The position numbers were made by a program, and so were the translations under genes. Under the pieces are notes generated by a model. It had not been told where the DNA came from. It saw only the letters and a list, made by a program, of their open reading frames with translations, and searched no databases. A stretch of DNA of 64,000 bases from Symsagittifera roscoffensis (taxonomy: Eukaryota > Xenacoelomorpha > Acoela > Convolutidae), in the NCBI RefSeq assembly GCF_963678635.1, contig NC_087065.1:5233209-5297208 (forward strand), written 5' to 3'. Below, one piece after another: positions 13,076 to 24,338 of this stretch (its first letter is position 1; every line of letters begins with the position of its first letter).

Positions 13076-13503
13076 CAGTTCGGGCGGATCCAGAATTTTC
13101 TCGAGGGGAACGGATTTTCAAAAAAATTCGAAAATTTGGTCAGCCTTTTTATTTTTCTATGTCAAACATATTAATTTTTCGAATTCCCAAAATCAGTCCC
13201 AAAGACCCTGTTTTGTTTTTGTTAAATTTTCTAAGCAGCATGGAAATTTAAAAATCAACAGGCCGAAAAAAGCGTTTTTAATTTAGGCTCTTTTTTGAAA
13301 ATTTTGACCAAAAATTGCTTTTTTTCCGCGCGCCGCTCCCCACTCAAAATTAGTGTATCTTGGCACCGAAGGCGCCTTTAAAAACGTTTTAGGGTGGGTC
13401 ACCAAAAACGAATATCTCAAAATACCACAAAGGGGGAGCCTTTGCGTCGGCAGAGGGTCGAATTCCTGAGGGGGGGGGGGTCGACACTCTAAATCCGCTA
13501 CTA
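13076..13503 (-). mobile_element. Family B hAT-like short element, copy B1 (full length)
   Basis: It begins CAGTTCGGGCGGATCCAGAA and ends AAATCCGCTACTA, which are imperfect inverted termini of the CAGTGGCGGAT type seen in hAT-like elements. The body contains the family signature: GGCGCC-rich core (GGCACCGAAGGCGCC), a GCGCGCCGCTCCCC box, the GGGTCGAATTCC box and an 11-G run at 13470-13480. There is no transposase, so it is non-autonomous. Seven relatives lie in this window. An 8-bp target duplication, expected for hAT, is not evident. Confidence 0.65.
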
Positions 13504-13904
13504 AAAGTTTCATAGATTTTTTGTCAGAAAAATATTTTTAGTATGGTAATATAAAATAAATCGTATAGTATTTATAGTATTGTAAAACTTCAAGATGAAT
13601 CGTAAAATTTGATTTGAAATCATGGTCAAATCACGAGTCAAACAAGGTCGAAGAGTGGAAAGGGGTCGAGTCATGGGTCGAACTGGGAAGAAAACTAGAT
13701 AAAGACTCGAAGCAGAACATGAAAACCTTGAACCGAGTGGTATCGTCACAACATAAGTCGGAACATCCGAAACATGATTGCAACTAATTTGCGAAATAGT
13801 CGAAATCAACTAACAATTTTGGTTATCACATTTTTCTTCAAATTAATTTTTATGCGGTTGCAAAAAAAATTCAGCTGGCAAACTGCATACAGTTTAGTTT
13901 GTGG
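13504..13904. other. Intergenic with GGTCGA repeats
   Basis: No gene is seen. Between 13640 and 13700 variants of GGTCGA(A/G) and GAGTC recur several times (GGTCGAAGAGTGG, GGTCGAGTCATGG, GGTCGAACTGG), suggesting a decayed short tandem repeat. Confidence 0.4.
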
Positions 13905-14290
13905 TACTCTTAGAAGGTAGAAATGGGCAAAAGTGATCAAAACAACTTTCTTAGTAACTCTAAGTCACTACTCAGTCGCGCCGCAATCATATATTGCAAG
14001 AAATCACGACCAATTTTTTCTGGTCACACAGTCGTGCTGAATAAATCTCTGGCTCCTACAAAGTCACGACTAATCTTTTTTTTGGTAGCGCAATGTCGCG
14101 CATTGCGCAAAGCCGCATCAAATTTAAAGGTCTTGCAATATCTCATTTTTTATCGGTCGCGCAAAACCACGATGTTGTGTTTATGCGTCGCTCAAAGTCG
14201 CGCGAAATTTTCAAGGATCGCGCGATAACGCATTTTTTTTTAAATTTTGACTAACGACCAACGCGACTTACATCGTTTACTTCAGCCCAG
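13905..14290. repeat. Cluster of GTCGCG / AGTCACGAC motifs
   Basis: Motifs such as CAGTCGCGC, AATCACGACC, AAGTCACGACT, AATGTCGCGCATTGCGC, GGTCGCGCAAAACCACGA and AAGTCGCGCGAAA recur every 40-60 bases. They are CpG-rich in an otherwise AT-rich area. The open frame 13923-14228 follows from the low stop density of these motifs and shows no known domain. Probably a degenerate minisatellite or the end of an unknown element. Confidence 0.4.
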
Positions 14291-14534
14291 GAACTATCCA
14301 TCGATACGTGTCTACTAATAATTCGAATCGTGGGTCACATTTGATTTCAACTGATTTCAAGTAAAACATTCATATTAAAAAAGAGTGCGAAAATTATTTC
14401 CGGAAAAAATGTCTCATGTAAAAAGCTACTTATACAATTAATCATCCATGAAGTCATTCATAGTTTTTGCGACTCAGTTTTTACATCAATTAAAACACTA
14501 TCTTTTAGTTCTAAGATTCGTTTCGATGGTGCAT

Positions 14535-15130
14535 ATGCAAAACAGTCCCATACAGAACAGTCCCATACAAAAAAGTCCGAAACATCAAAAAAATCTGAAA
14601 AACAGTCCCATACAAAACAGTCCAAAACCAGTTAAATTTTTTGGCCTTGATCGTTTGGCGCCGACAGAACTGATTTACCCTGTAACTCTCTAACCCTTTG
14701 ATTTTCACTTTTACCATTTCAAATCAGTAACTCAGAATTTTTGTTAGTAAGTATAATTTCCATCGATAGTTAGAGAATTTTGTTTCTTTTGAGTGTTGCC
14801 AAGTGTTCGCAAATGAAACCACTTGAACAACCTGTCTCTTTTTGCATAGATTACATGAAAAGTATTTTTTTGAATTGCGCTAACTTTTATGTTTTGCGTA
14901 TTATTGTTTTTAATGATTGGCCGCTACTGTTATCTAGGTTGTTTTAGTTTCTCTGCTATACTACCAAATGTCATCCGGAGTAGTTGGAAACAAAGAGTTT
15001 TTAATCCGAGAAAATTTCTTTTTATCAATTCTTGGAACAATTATCACTTCGATTAACGGGACTGTTTTTTGGACTATTTTCGGGACTATTTTTGGGACTG
15101 TTTTGTATGGGACTGTTTTTTTTTTGTATT
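14535..15130. mobile_element. Element bounded by inverted CAGTCCCATACA sub-repeats
   Basis: Left end 14540-14630 carries repeated ACAGTCCCATACAAAACAGTCC-like units. Right end 15056-15125 carries the reverse complement, repeated GGGACTGTTTTGTATGGGACTG-like units. The 400 bases between are AT-rich and non-coding. The frames reading NSPIQNSP on opposite strands at the two ends are translations of this repeat. The structure resembles a foldback or non-autonomous inverted-repeat element with sub-repeats in its ends; the class is not identified. Confidence 0.5.
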
Positions 15131-15194
15131 TTGCTATAGTTTATCGGTTTATTATGTACAGGTGTGTTTTGTAGGGTAGGGCGGTTTTTCAAAT

Positions 15195-15534
15195 AATAAT
15201 TTTTTATGTCGACCAAACTGATGTTCTGAGCTCTCGAAAACCACTATAAAGACCGTAATTTGAACAAATTTTCTGCGCCTCAGGCAATTTTTTTAAAAAA
15301 AGGCCAAAAAAGCGTTTTTAGGCACTTTTTGGAAAATTTCGACCAAAAAATTGCATTTTATCGGCGCGCGCTCCCCCCTAAATTTTAGTTTAAACTGGCG
15401 CCAAAGGCGCCTTCAGAAAAATTTTATGGTAAGTCATCCAAAAATGAATATCCCAAAATAGTACAGAGGGGGACACTTTGGTCGGCAGGGGGTCTACTCC
15501 CTAAAAAAGGCGTCCGCCCCTAAATCCGCTACTG
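15195..15534 (-). mobile_element. Family B element, copy B2 (one end truncated)
   Basis: Carries GTCGACCAAACTGATG, GGCGCGCGCTCCCCCC, GGCGCCAAAGGCGCCTTC and GGTCGGCAGGGGGTCTACTCC, and ends AAATCCGCTACTG. The opposite terminus is missing or unrecognisable. Confidence 0.65.
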
Positions 15535-15863
15535 ATGAAGAGTATGTTACTAGCATTATTTTATCAACATTGGTATAATTATCCGACTATTATTTCCAAA
15601 TACGTTTTAAAACGATGGTGAGTTTTTTTTTGTTTAACTTCACTCATTTCATAGCAGGACTCATAGCACGACATCTCGAAAAAAACCTTCTCGAAGAACA
15701 ATCACGCACTTTTTTATGGAAAAAAAACAACTACACTAAATTTCTGTTAGAGCTTCATTTATAAATTGAAAATTAATAACTGATAAAGAAAACAATCAAT
15801 TTCGCTTTGCGGCAACTATTGCTTCATGTGCAGAACCCCACGTTTTCCATAATTAATCACAGT

Positions 15864-16155
15864 CAGTAGCAGACTCAAAGTTTAGGGGGGTGCGGTTGGG
15901 TTTTGGCTGCTCCTCCCTCAGGGATTTGACCCCCTGCCGACCCAAAGGGTCACACCTTTATACTATTTTGAGATATCCATTTTTTTGCTAAGTGATTTCA
16001 AAAATTTTCTAAAGGAGCCTTCGGCGCCAACATATACAAATTTTGTAAGTGGGGGAGGGAAGCGCGCCAAAAAAACGCATTTTTTTGTCCACGTTGTCCA
16101 AAAAGTGCCATTAACGCCTTTTTTATTTGCAAGAGCTGAAAAAATTTGGTCCTTA
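15864..16155 (+). mobile_element. Family B element, copy B3 (3' truncated)
   Basis: Starts CAGTAGCAGACTCAAAG, then a TTTGACCCCCTGCCGACCC box, GGAGCCTTCGGCGCC and AAGCGCGCC. Similarity fades after about 16155, so the far terminus is lost. It lies only 330 bases from B2 in opposite orientation. Confidence 0.65.
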
Positions 16156-18429
16156 TGATCGGTGTGATTGAAACCTGATTGTCGGTTTGCTTCCTACGCT
16201 CGCTGAAACTTTTTTGGGAACCAATTGTGTCATCAAGGCAAAGCTTTAAAAGTTCTGTATGATCTTCAAAATATCTGCAATAGTTTTATTTAAAAAAATA
16301 AGAGATAAAGTTTTAATTTCGATCTCTCAAACTCCTCTTTTCGGCTTTTAATGTCAGGAACTTTCAGTGATACTTTAATCAAAAATGCCATAATGTAGCA
16401 ATATATTTGGAACAAAAAGATAACTCAATTCAAACTGCAACGTTTTATTGCTGCGCTTAAGCGGAAAACTACTTAACAAAGAACCCCTATTATTTATCTC
16501 TAATTGGCCAAACTATTCTTAACTTCAAATCACCATAGCTTTAGAAAAGAAGGTCTGGGTTGATTTTTTTGAGTTCGTGGTAATCAAAAACAAAAAATAA
16601 AAAAATTTTTGAGCTCGTGGTCATCAAAAACAAAAAACAAAACCCTTCAAACAAACTGTCAAATTTAATAGTTAAAAATTCAAACTTTTTCTAGAGAAGA
16701 AGAAACCATCACGAGCACATATATTTTCTCATTTTATTTGCTAGCCGGAACAAAAATTTTGGGTCAGTTCTTCCTGACACGCAATAATTTTTTTGAAATC
16801 TCACCCGCGACGGAAAAGTTTTCAATCTCAAGCGCTAATAAATCTCTACGAGGTCTGCTGAAGAGACGTGAAATCACGTGAACACGTGAAAAAAACAACA
16901 AGAAGCTTCAATTTTTTGCCGCTCTTGGAGATTTAGCGAGACAAAAACAAAAAAGCGCAAAACCAATCAGTGCAAAAAATTAAAATTTCTGTCTGACTTT
17001 CAACTAGCTTCGAATATTTTTTGACTAGAAAAACTTTGGTAAGTTTGGCTTTGACTGTTTTTCCTCCCCGAAAGAAAAAAACAAGAGTAAGTGCTTTAAA
17101 ATTGATTCTTATCATTAGGACGGACAAGCTTGCTTCAAATCAGTTTGGACTGATATGGACTGCCGAATAACTCACGGCCCACTTTCATCATTCTAGATAA
17201 AATTTTAGACGCGCGTATTAGATAGGTCAGAAAATAGATAAACTGGCAACTATCAAATTCACTCAATTCCAAAAAGAATTGCAGCAAAAAATAAATGTTT
17301 TTTTTTTCTTCAAATTCTCTGAATTTTTGAATAATTCTAAATGAAATTTTTTGTTTCGATGACCGAGATAAGTCTGAGTGAGAAAACGACCCCAAGAGTA
17401 GTATTTTTTTTCTTTCTTCAAAACTTGAAACAATCAATCAAAAAAATGCGACGACACGGAATGCTATCGACAAAAATAGTGACATGGAATTGATTTCTCA
17501 AGATGGAATTTCAACAAAACTGCGTCCTTCCTCAAGTTGATTCTTTTTTCATTATAGAAAAACTGTTCATTGTTTTGGTATAAAATAACACTGACGTGAC
17601 CGACAACTCTGAAAGATATTCAATAAAGTATATGGGCAGTGTCTGTCAAAAAATATTGAATAAAAACTTCCATAGTTTTATAAAAACGCGCAAAGTTGCA
17701 CTACAAGTTAGTTACTGTCTATAGATTTGAATGAATAAAATTGCAGAAACAAGGATCAATTTAGTTCCGTTTGACTGACAATCAAACCAAATTAGTTTAT
17801 ATGGAACAAAGCTTTCTCAAAAAAGAATTAATCATTTTTTTAGATATAGTTTCTTTATTCATTTATTTCGAAATAGAAAACAACACTGATTGTTTGAATA
17901 AGCAAATTAAACTGGCTTTTCCGCCTCGGTTATGAATCTTGCATCAATATTTTTGGCTCCGATGAAAAAATGTTATGCATCAAAATAACACCAAAGTATA
18001 CTTATTGTCAAACCAATATCAATACCCCAGTTTGAAAAAGATTTCAGATAATGGAATTTTTAACTTGTATTTTATAAATAAGTTAGTGGGATTTCAAATT
18101 TCCACATTCGATCAAATTGAAACAAAAACTGAAACAAAAAAGTCGCGTAGACGGTGAAGTAGTCTGGTCCAAAAATCATTGCAAGCTATGCTGCGGATCG
18201 CTAATCGGACCGAATAATGCGGTTCTAGACTAAGAGTTTGTCCATTTTCATTCGATATTGCGTGCTGGAAATTTTCTTAAAAATTTTTTTTTCAAAAGCC
18301 GTTGATATACTCTTAAAATATATAGGTCATCGAAGATTATCGCTTTATTTTCAAATATTCTTCCGTAAAAAAAATTCATGGATCAAAAACGATTACAAAG
18401 GATTTTCGTTCGCTAAAATGATGTCCATA
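16156..18429. other. Intergenic with a small tandem duplication
   Basis: A roughly 50-base unit (TGAGTTCGTGGTAATCAAAAAC / TGAGCTCGTGGTCATCAAAAAC) is duplicated at 16565-16640. A short family DE-like tail (CACGAGCACATATAT...CCGGAACAA) lies near 16710-16755. Frames at 16933-17127, 17135-17437 (minus), 17975-18157 and 18238-18432 are Lys/Phe/Ile-rich with no motif and are best read as chance. Confidence 0.5.
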
Positions 18430-19270
18430 TAATCAATTATCATGGCAAAATTAGACAACTTAAGAATTTTTAATCAATTATACGGGATTTTTTTTTCAAA
18501 AAAATTATTATAATCTATTATAATGAATTAAATTTCAGTTTCGTTTTTATTTATAATCGATTTTTTTATATTCTATTCAAATTTTGCAATTTTCTGCAAG
18601 CTTCGAGCGCGAATGAGAGCGTTCATCCCATAATCACAATTCATTACCCCCATATCCCCCACTTCGTCCTCCCCTTCTCACCCCACCCCCGATACTCCCC
18701 TACCCCACGCTTCCACTCTCGCTACACCCCCCATGCTCCCCCACGTGCCTCATTATGCTCCCCAATGTCCCGCAATTTGCTAACCCGGCCCCAGGACCAC
18801 CAACACCAGACCATCCAACCGCCCACCAGAAAAGGTAACAAGAGGGTAGGGGTTAAACGTGGGGGTTGTGAGGTAAAATAAGGGTTTTGCAAAAGCTTGC
18901 ATAAAAGTATCTCAAAAATACGTACGTAACTTATTACAAAAACAATTGAGATTAAGAAAACGTACAAACTTAGCGAGACCACAAATTAACTAGTTCGAAA
19001 TTAAAGTTTTTTTCAACAAGTGAAAACAGCTCACAAAAAGATTTATAAAATGTTGATTATAATAAATTATAACCAATTATAATGGATTGAGCTTCGTTCG
19101 ATAAAAATTTTTGAAAAAAAAAATGATAAAAATAATTGATTGTTATTAATTAAAAATAGAATTTTTTGCTTTATCGCAAAAAATATTAGCAATATAAGTC
19201 ATTTTTATTCAATTATAATTGATTATTTTCGAATGCAATATAAAAATGCAACTTAATTGATTATTCCCTG
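18430..19270. other. C-rich island inside TATAATTGATTATAAT-rich flanks
   Basis: From 18625 to about 18835 the plus strand is strongly C-rich (runs such as CCCCCAT, CACCCCACCCCC, CCCCCACG), in sharp contrast with its neighbours. Flanks 18430-18560 and 19050-19240 are rich in ATAATCAATTATAA-like words in both orientations; the same words recur at 46.15 and 57.05-57.17 kb. The minus-strand frame 18722-18982 is a by-product of the C-rich tract. Confidence 0.4.
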
Positions 19271-19694
19271 TGAAACTGCAATGCGGGCTTGTTAGTCGAA
19301 CAGATGCGAAATTTTGTCTGAAGTTTTCTGCATTCTAATAACCGATTTAAAAAATAAAATGGTGAACAAGATTGATATCAGCTTCTCGGGTAGGCGGGAA
19401 AATTTGTTCGGAGGATTTGTGAGTAGCATTTGTAGTTGACAAAGTGAAACCCCATGCTATTCGAGCAATTATTTTTTGAAAATGTGCTTCCTCAACTAAT
19501 TTTTAGCGACACATGGCAACGAGTTGCGCCTAAAAATGGTTCGACGAAAGCACGCAAACCATTAGCAAGTTAAAAGTATAAATCAACTTTGCAGCGAAGC
19601 CAAAAATCGTCTTTCAAATATTTTTTGAGATTGATAGAATCATAACTATTGGAGAAAAATATTCAAATACGAATCAAAAACGTCCGAAGCTATT

Positions 19695-20004
19695 ATCAGG
19701 GATTTGACCCCCTAACGACCCAAAGGGTCCCCATTTGAACTTTTTTGAAATATCCATTTTTGGTGACTTTGCGCTAATTTTCAAGGCGCCTTGGGCGCTA
19801 ATATTTACTTATTTTGAGAGGGGAGCGCGCGCCGAAGAAATGCAATTTTTTTGGTCTTTGGCCTGTTTGTTCAAAATTTAGCCAAAACAGGGGCTTTTTA
19901 GTGCTTTGAGGGGGCTCGGGAAATCAATTTGGTCGACCTAAAAAAAGTCGATAAAACTTTTGAAAACTTGAAAATCTGCCCTCCCACTTCGAGAACCGCC
20001 GCTG
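19695..20004 (+). mobile_element. Family B element, copy B4 (5' truncated)
   Basis: Begins inside the GGGATTTGACCCCCT box, then AAGGCGCCTTGGGCGC, GAGCGCGCGCCGAAG, GGCTCGGGAAATCAATTTGG, TCGACC, and ends GAGAACCGCCGCTG. Confidence 0.65.
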
Positions 20005-20342
20005 ATTTAAGAAATAGAAAACTTCTATATTAATATAAATGAAGTATATTATCAATTATCAGTGTATCCGTATAAAAATCTGGCTCGACATTTTGGAGAA
20101 ATTATTGTTGTAATTTTGACTTGAAGCACTATGCGAACTGTTTTATTATTCCAATAAAACGAGACTAAGCTTTTTTTCAATTAATCGTTTTCACAAGAAT
20201 CTTTAAAATTAAATATTTTCAAAAAAAACCCTAGGAACAAAATAATCGAACTAACAGTGAAATTTGAAAAAGCTCTAAGGACATCCTTTGTAATCTACTA
20301 TATCAATTTTAAGAAACTTAACTGTTTTTGAAAATTGAACAG

Positions 20343-20508
20343 ATAATGTTAGAAACAAGTCAGACGAAACTCTCGTCTGAAATTCTCTGAGGGAAAACAA
20401 TAACTTAGTCCAATAAAAAGGGGGGGGGGGCTTTTTATTGGACTAAGTTATTGTTTTCCCTCAGAGAATTTCAGATGAGAGTTTAGTCTGACTTGTTTCT
20501 AACATTAT
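20343..20508. mobile_element. Foldback: 78-bp arms around a poly-G loop
   Basis: Left arm 20343-20420 begins ATAATGTTAGAAAC. Right arm 20431-20508 ends GTTTCTAACATTAT and is its reverse complement with only two mismatches by my alignment. The arms are separated by 10 G (the G run is 20420-20430). It resembles a miniature foldback element or a very young palindrome. No coding sequence. Confidence 0.8.
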
Positions 20509-21128
20509 GGAGAGCTTAGCATTTTGAATTTTACTTACTGTTTTTTAAGAGTGGCCCTTTACATTAAGTTTAAAAATCTAGAAATTCGTAGATAAAAATC
20601 TCAATTCTTAATCAATATAAAAATTAGTCAACAAGCAAGATGTAAAAACATTGACGATGAAGAATGAATTCATTTTGTTGCTTTTATTCTCAGCTCTCTT
20701 TGTAAATCAAATCAAGTCATTGTGCAGCTCAAGTTTAGGAAAAAATGGTAACAAAATAACAAGACAAAAAAATAACTGAGTAGACAATATGTTTGTACAC
20801 CTGGAGATTTTAAAATTGATTATATTAATTATTAAAGCTGCTCATCAAGCCCTGCGTTTTTGGCGCTAGTTTGAACTTTCTTCATAAGAAAAGGAAACTG
20901 AATTCATTAGAAGCTAACGGACATTTTTTGTTTCTCCTGACAAAAGTTTCTCACAATATTTTTGTGAAAATTATCTCTGCAAGATATAGATGTGTTCAGT
21001 TCAAACCTAACACTCTATGTCGCGTGTAGTTTAGTTTCCTGAAAAAAAGAAGGTTTGAAAACAGACAATGATTTCGTAATAATCATTTTAAAATCGAATA
21101 ACGTGAACTGAAAAGTCCAATTAGATAG
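20509..21128. other. Intergenic, nothing recognised
   Basis: AT-rich with no repeats shared elsewhere that I can see and no long frames. Confidence 0.5.
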
Positions 21129-21343
21129 AGACTGATTTAGGATTTACCCGGCGATTGATTTTCAAAAATTTTGGCGACAATTTTTTGATGACCAAACTGA
21201 GTTTTCCAAACTCTCACAAATCACCTTAAGACCCTCTTTTAAATTCCGCGCGGCAGGCAAAACTTTAAAAAAAGGATAAATTTGATCTTTTTGGGCATTT
21301 TTTGGAATGTTTTAACGAAAAAATTGTGTTTATTGGCGCGCGC
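21129..21343 (-). mobile_element. Family B element, copy B5 (truncated)
   Basis: Begins GACTGATTTAGGATTTACCC and runs through AAGACCCTC, CGCGCGGCAGGC and TGGCGCGCGCTG, where it stops short of the GGCGCC core. It directly abuts the low-copy repeat beginning at 21344. Confidence 0.6.
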
Positions 21344-21785
21344 TGAAAAATTAAGGCAACAATTCGTTTAAAAAGTTGACAAAAATAATCGTTACTTGCA
21401 ATTTTGATCCCAGTAGAGTACTAAATGATGTCATTTTATGATTTTTTTGATTGCACATTTTAGGTATTTTGACAAATAATTTTTGTCGATTTAATTTTTT
21501 AGCTTCAACATTTTTGAAAAAATATTTTTAAAACTTACGTTAATTGTCCATCTCTCAAACTCTCGGAGCAAAGCCAAATAAAGTTTTTGCTTAAAACAAC
21601 TTATAGCAAAGAATTATAACACTACTATATTTCCACTAAAATGTTGTGTTTCGTTTAATAGAAATAAATGAACAATTATTTTTATGCCAAGTAAACTCAT
21701 TTTGTTGGGGTTTCTGTGAGATGATCGTTTTTTTGTTGATTTAAATTTTTGATAATAATTGTACAACTCAGCGCAAAAGTTGTCT
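21344..21785 (-). repeat. Low-copy repeat H, copy 1
   Basis: Aligns over about 430 bases with 22912-23345. Shared stretches include AAGGCAAC, CGTTAC(T/C)TGCAA, TTTTTTAGCT, CAATTATTTTTATG(C/T)CAAG and TTTCTGTGA(G/A)ATGAT. Both copies hold, at the same place, a minus-strand splice-donor-like word: ACGTAAGTTTT here (near 21531-21541) and ACGTGAGTAG in the other copy. It could be a duplicated non-coding exon plus intron, or a transposon fragment. Confidence 0.5.
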
Positions 21786-22084
21786 AAAAATATCCTTGAA
21801 AACAGGCGTTTTAGGGAGAAAACGTCAATTTGTGCATAATTTTGTCTGGTTTTTTGTGAAATTTTCTGAACAATAGGATAGAAAATTTAGATCAATAAAT
21901 GAATGAGCTATAGAGTTTTAGAAAAGTGCAGTTGTTGTATGAATGCTTAATATGTTATTGTTTTACTGCATCTTTCTGAGGATTTTCAGTTTTTGTTGTC
22001 GATGAAAGAAACGTTTATATCACCAGTTGTTCCTTAAACTATGAAAATAACAGTTAAGCAAAAGCAGCTTATAACTTTTTAAAT

Positions 22085-22430
22085 GGTGAAACACCGTCAG
22101 ATGAAAAATGAAGACGAACTTTATTCTCAATTTGAACACTGAAGGAACCAAAAGCACAGAATTTTACCCACGGAGGACTTTCGAAATGTGTTTGAACGGT
22201 TTCAAAAGTACCCATTGCCAATGTCAAATCTGAAGTGCTTATATTTGATTGAACTAATTTTCAAATTATTCAATTTGGAATGGTTTTGAGCGCGGGATAA
22301 GTCATTCAGAAAAGCATAATCAAATGGCGTATTGAATGCATTAAAAACGAACTGAGTAGTTTCAACCGCTTTTGCTCTTGACCAATTACACTGCTCGGCA
22401 ATCTGAAGTGTTGCGGATCAATCTCCCAGC
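22085..22430 (-). other. Weak coding-like stretch, unidentified
   Basis: On the minus strand two overlapping frames look protein-like. One reads CNWSRAKAVETTQFVFNAF and continues about 45 more codons to a stop; the other reads MGTFETVQTHFESPPWVKF and continues to about 22090. Neither matches a family I recognise, and frames of this length are expected by chance in DNA this AT-rich. It could be two exons of a decayed gene, but no clear splice sites join them. Confidence 0.15.
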
Positions 22431-22911
22431 TGTACACATTTTTAATTTGGCTTGCATTTTAAAAACTAGCCCGAAGATTTATATTTCGCAATCTCTTTAA
22501 GAATTAGAATCATTCCACAAATTTTACCAATTCAATTTGCCATTTGCAAAAACCCGTTGTTTAGGAAAACTTTTTTAACATCATTTGAGTTTTAAAAATG
22601 GAGCATGGATTACTTATATAAAATAAACAAGTATAAAACCATCGGACCACATATACTCCCCTATTTACTACGGAAGGGGAACTAAAAAAAACTTTTTCAA
22701 AGTTTATTTTTTTTTACTGTAACAACTTGAAAATGGTTAAAACCTGCATTTCACGTTTACATAATTTTTCCAGTTTGAAGCTTAGAATAAAAGTACCAAT
22801 TGTTTATAAACCGATAACAGTTACAATTGAAGCATTAACAAAAAATTCTTAAGAGGGAGTTCAACTCGTATTATTGCAATGATATCACCAAAAAACTGAA
22901 ACCAAATAATA

Positions 22912-23345
22912 ATTTTAAGGCAACCATTCATTAAAAAAATCAACAAAAATAAACGTTACCTGCAACTTTGACTCCAATAGAGTCCTAATTAATGCCATCA
23001 CTTGGATTTTTTGAAAGCATATTTCAGATAATTTGACAAAAGATTCAATTTTTTAGCTCCAATTTTTTTAGAAAAATTATTTTGAAAATCTACTCACGTC
23101 CATTGTCGATCTCACAAGTTGTCGAGGCAAAAGTAACTAAACGATTCCGTTCAAAGAAAACGACAAAGAAGTAAACACTAATAGGCAGATATTTTCTCAA
23201 AAAATATTTTCTTTCGTATACTAGTAAAAACAATTATTTTTATGTCAAGTAAACTCAATTTTTTGGATTTTCTGTGAAATGATTTGACTTTTTTTGACTT
23301 TTTTGTTCGACAATAATGGTAAGTGAATGGAGCAAAGTTGATTGA
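22912..23345 (-). repeat. Low-copy repeat H, copy 2
   Basis: Partner of 21344-21785 in the same orientation, about 1.57 kb away. The minus strand reads ACAATGGACGTGAGTAG near 23090-23110, that is an ATG followed closely by a donor-like GTGAGT. The corresponding spot in copy 1 reads ACAATTAACGTAAGTTT. Divergence is substantial, so the duplication is old. Confidence 0.5.
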
Positions 23346-24338
23346 GAGTAATCAAAATGGCTCAAAGAATCTAAACTTTTCCGGACTAGCGGTGGAGCAA
23401 AATTTCAGACTTTTTATTTTAAAATGAACCCAGTTTAAATATGCGGCTTAGCGGTTAACAATGGGTGTGGTTTTTAGCCAGACCATCATATATGTGTATA
23501 ATGACAGTGGCGACGACTTGTGCTTCATAAAATACCAATTAGCGAGCAGGGAGTAAGTAATAAAAAGTGATATTGGTCTATTGGGAGAGAAATAAAGAAA
23601 GAATCAGGGGTCTGTTTTTGTGTGGTATAACGCTAAACTCTTTTCTCTGAAGAGGCAATCAGTCATCCATATTAATAGCGCAACTTGGCAATAACGAAGA
23701 AAGAGAGGAAACGATAGTAATCAATAAAGTAAAGTTAAATGGGAATTCAGTTTCCGTCGAATAAAACACACGCACGGCCGTAAATGCTGGCCTTACAGGT
23801 AAATATCCAGCCTCTCTCAATTTTGGTATAGGTTTTTTTTTGTTTTAAAATTTCATTCGAAACAATCTTCATCATCGAACCATAACTATTGCATTCACTT
23901 GACCGCTCATTCGCGTCCTTTTTCGAATTGAGAAGAAAACACTAGTACATGGGAACCTGAAATATCAAGAAAAGAAATGTTCCAGTTATTGAAATTGTTT
24001 GTTATTGTTTTTTTTGGAGAAGGCCGAATAATTGATTTGACATCCTGGGTGGCCAACCGAGCGGAAGAGTAGAAAAATGAGACTCTGTCAGAGGTAAATC
24101 TGAAGTAGAAGAATAGCCTCCCTCCTTGCATTAACAAGAAATCAAAACAGATTAGTAGTATGTAGTATATCCATGGAATTGTTGTTTAAACAAATTATGA
24201 TTAAGCAAAGTAAATAACCACTTTCTCAAACACGGATCAGGTTTCGACCATGAAACCTCAAAGCTTGAAAAACAGAAAAACAGGAGGAAAAACGAGAACT
24301 CATACGGAAACTTTGAATCACGGAAGCTTAATTAAACT
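23346..24338. other. Intergenic, nothing recognised
   Basis: Slightly less AT-rich around 23450-23830, including a purine-rich stretch (GAGAGAAATAAAGAAAGAATC). No supported gene or transposon. The minus-strand frame 23907-24137 lacks motifs. Confidence 0.45.

Noticed and set aside
13283-13809. Adjacent minus-strand frames of 76 and 99 codons
   Set aside because: The first reads the GC-rich core of a family B element. The second starts in the repeat-like GGTCGA area and shows no domain.
14448-15216. Frames encoding repeated NSPIQNSP peptides on opposite strands
   Set aside because: They are translations of the inverted CAGTCCCATACA nucleotide repeats; the mirrored arrangement shows that the DNA repeat, not a protein, is the unit.
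17135-17437. 100-codon minus-strand frame
   Set aside because: Phe/Leu/Lys/Ser composition typical of AT-rich chance frames, with no motif and no flanking splice signals.
23500-23545. TAATGACAGTGGCGACGACT as an LTR end plus primer site
   Set aside because: The wording resembles a BEL-type LTR/primer-site junction, but I found no partner LTR and no gag downstream.
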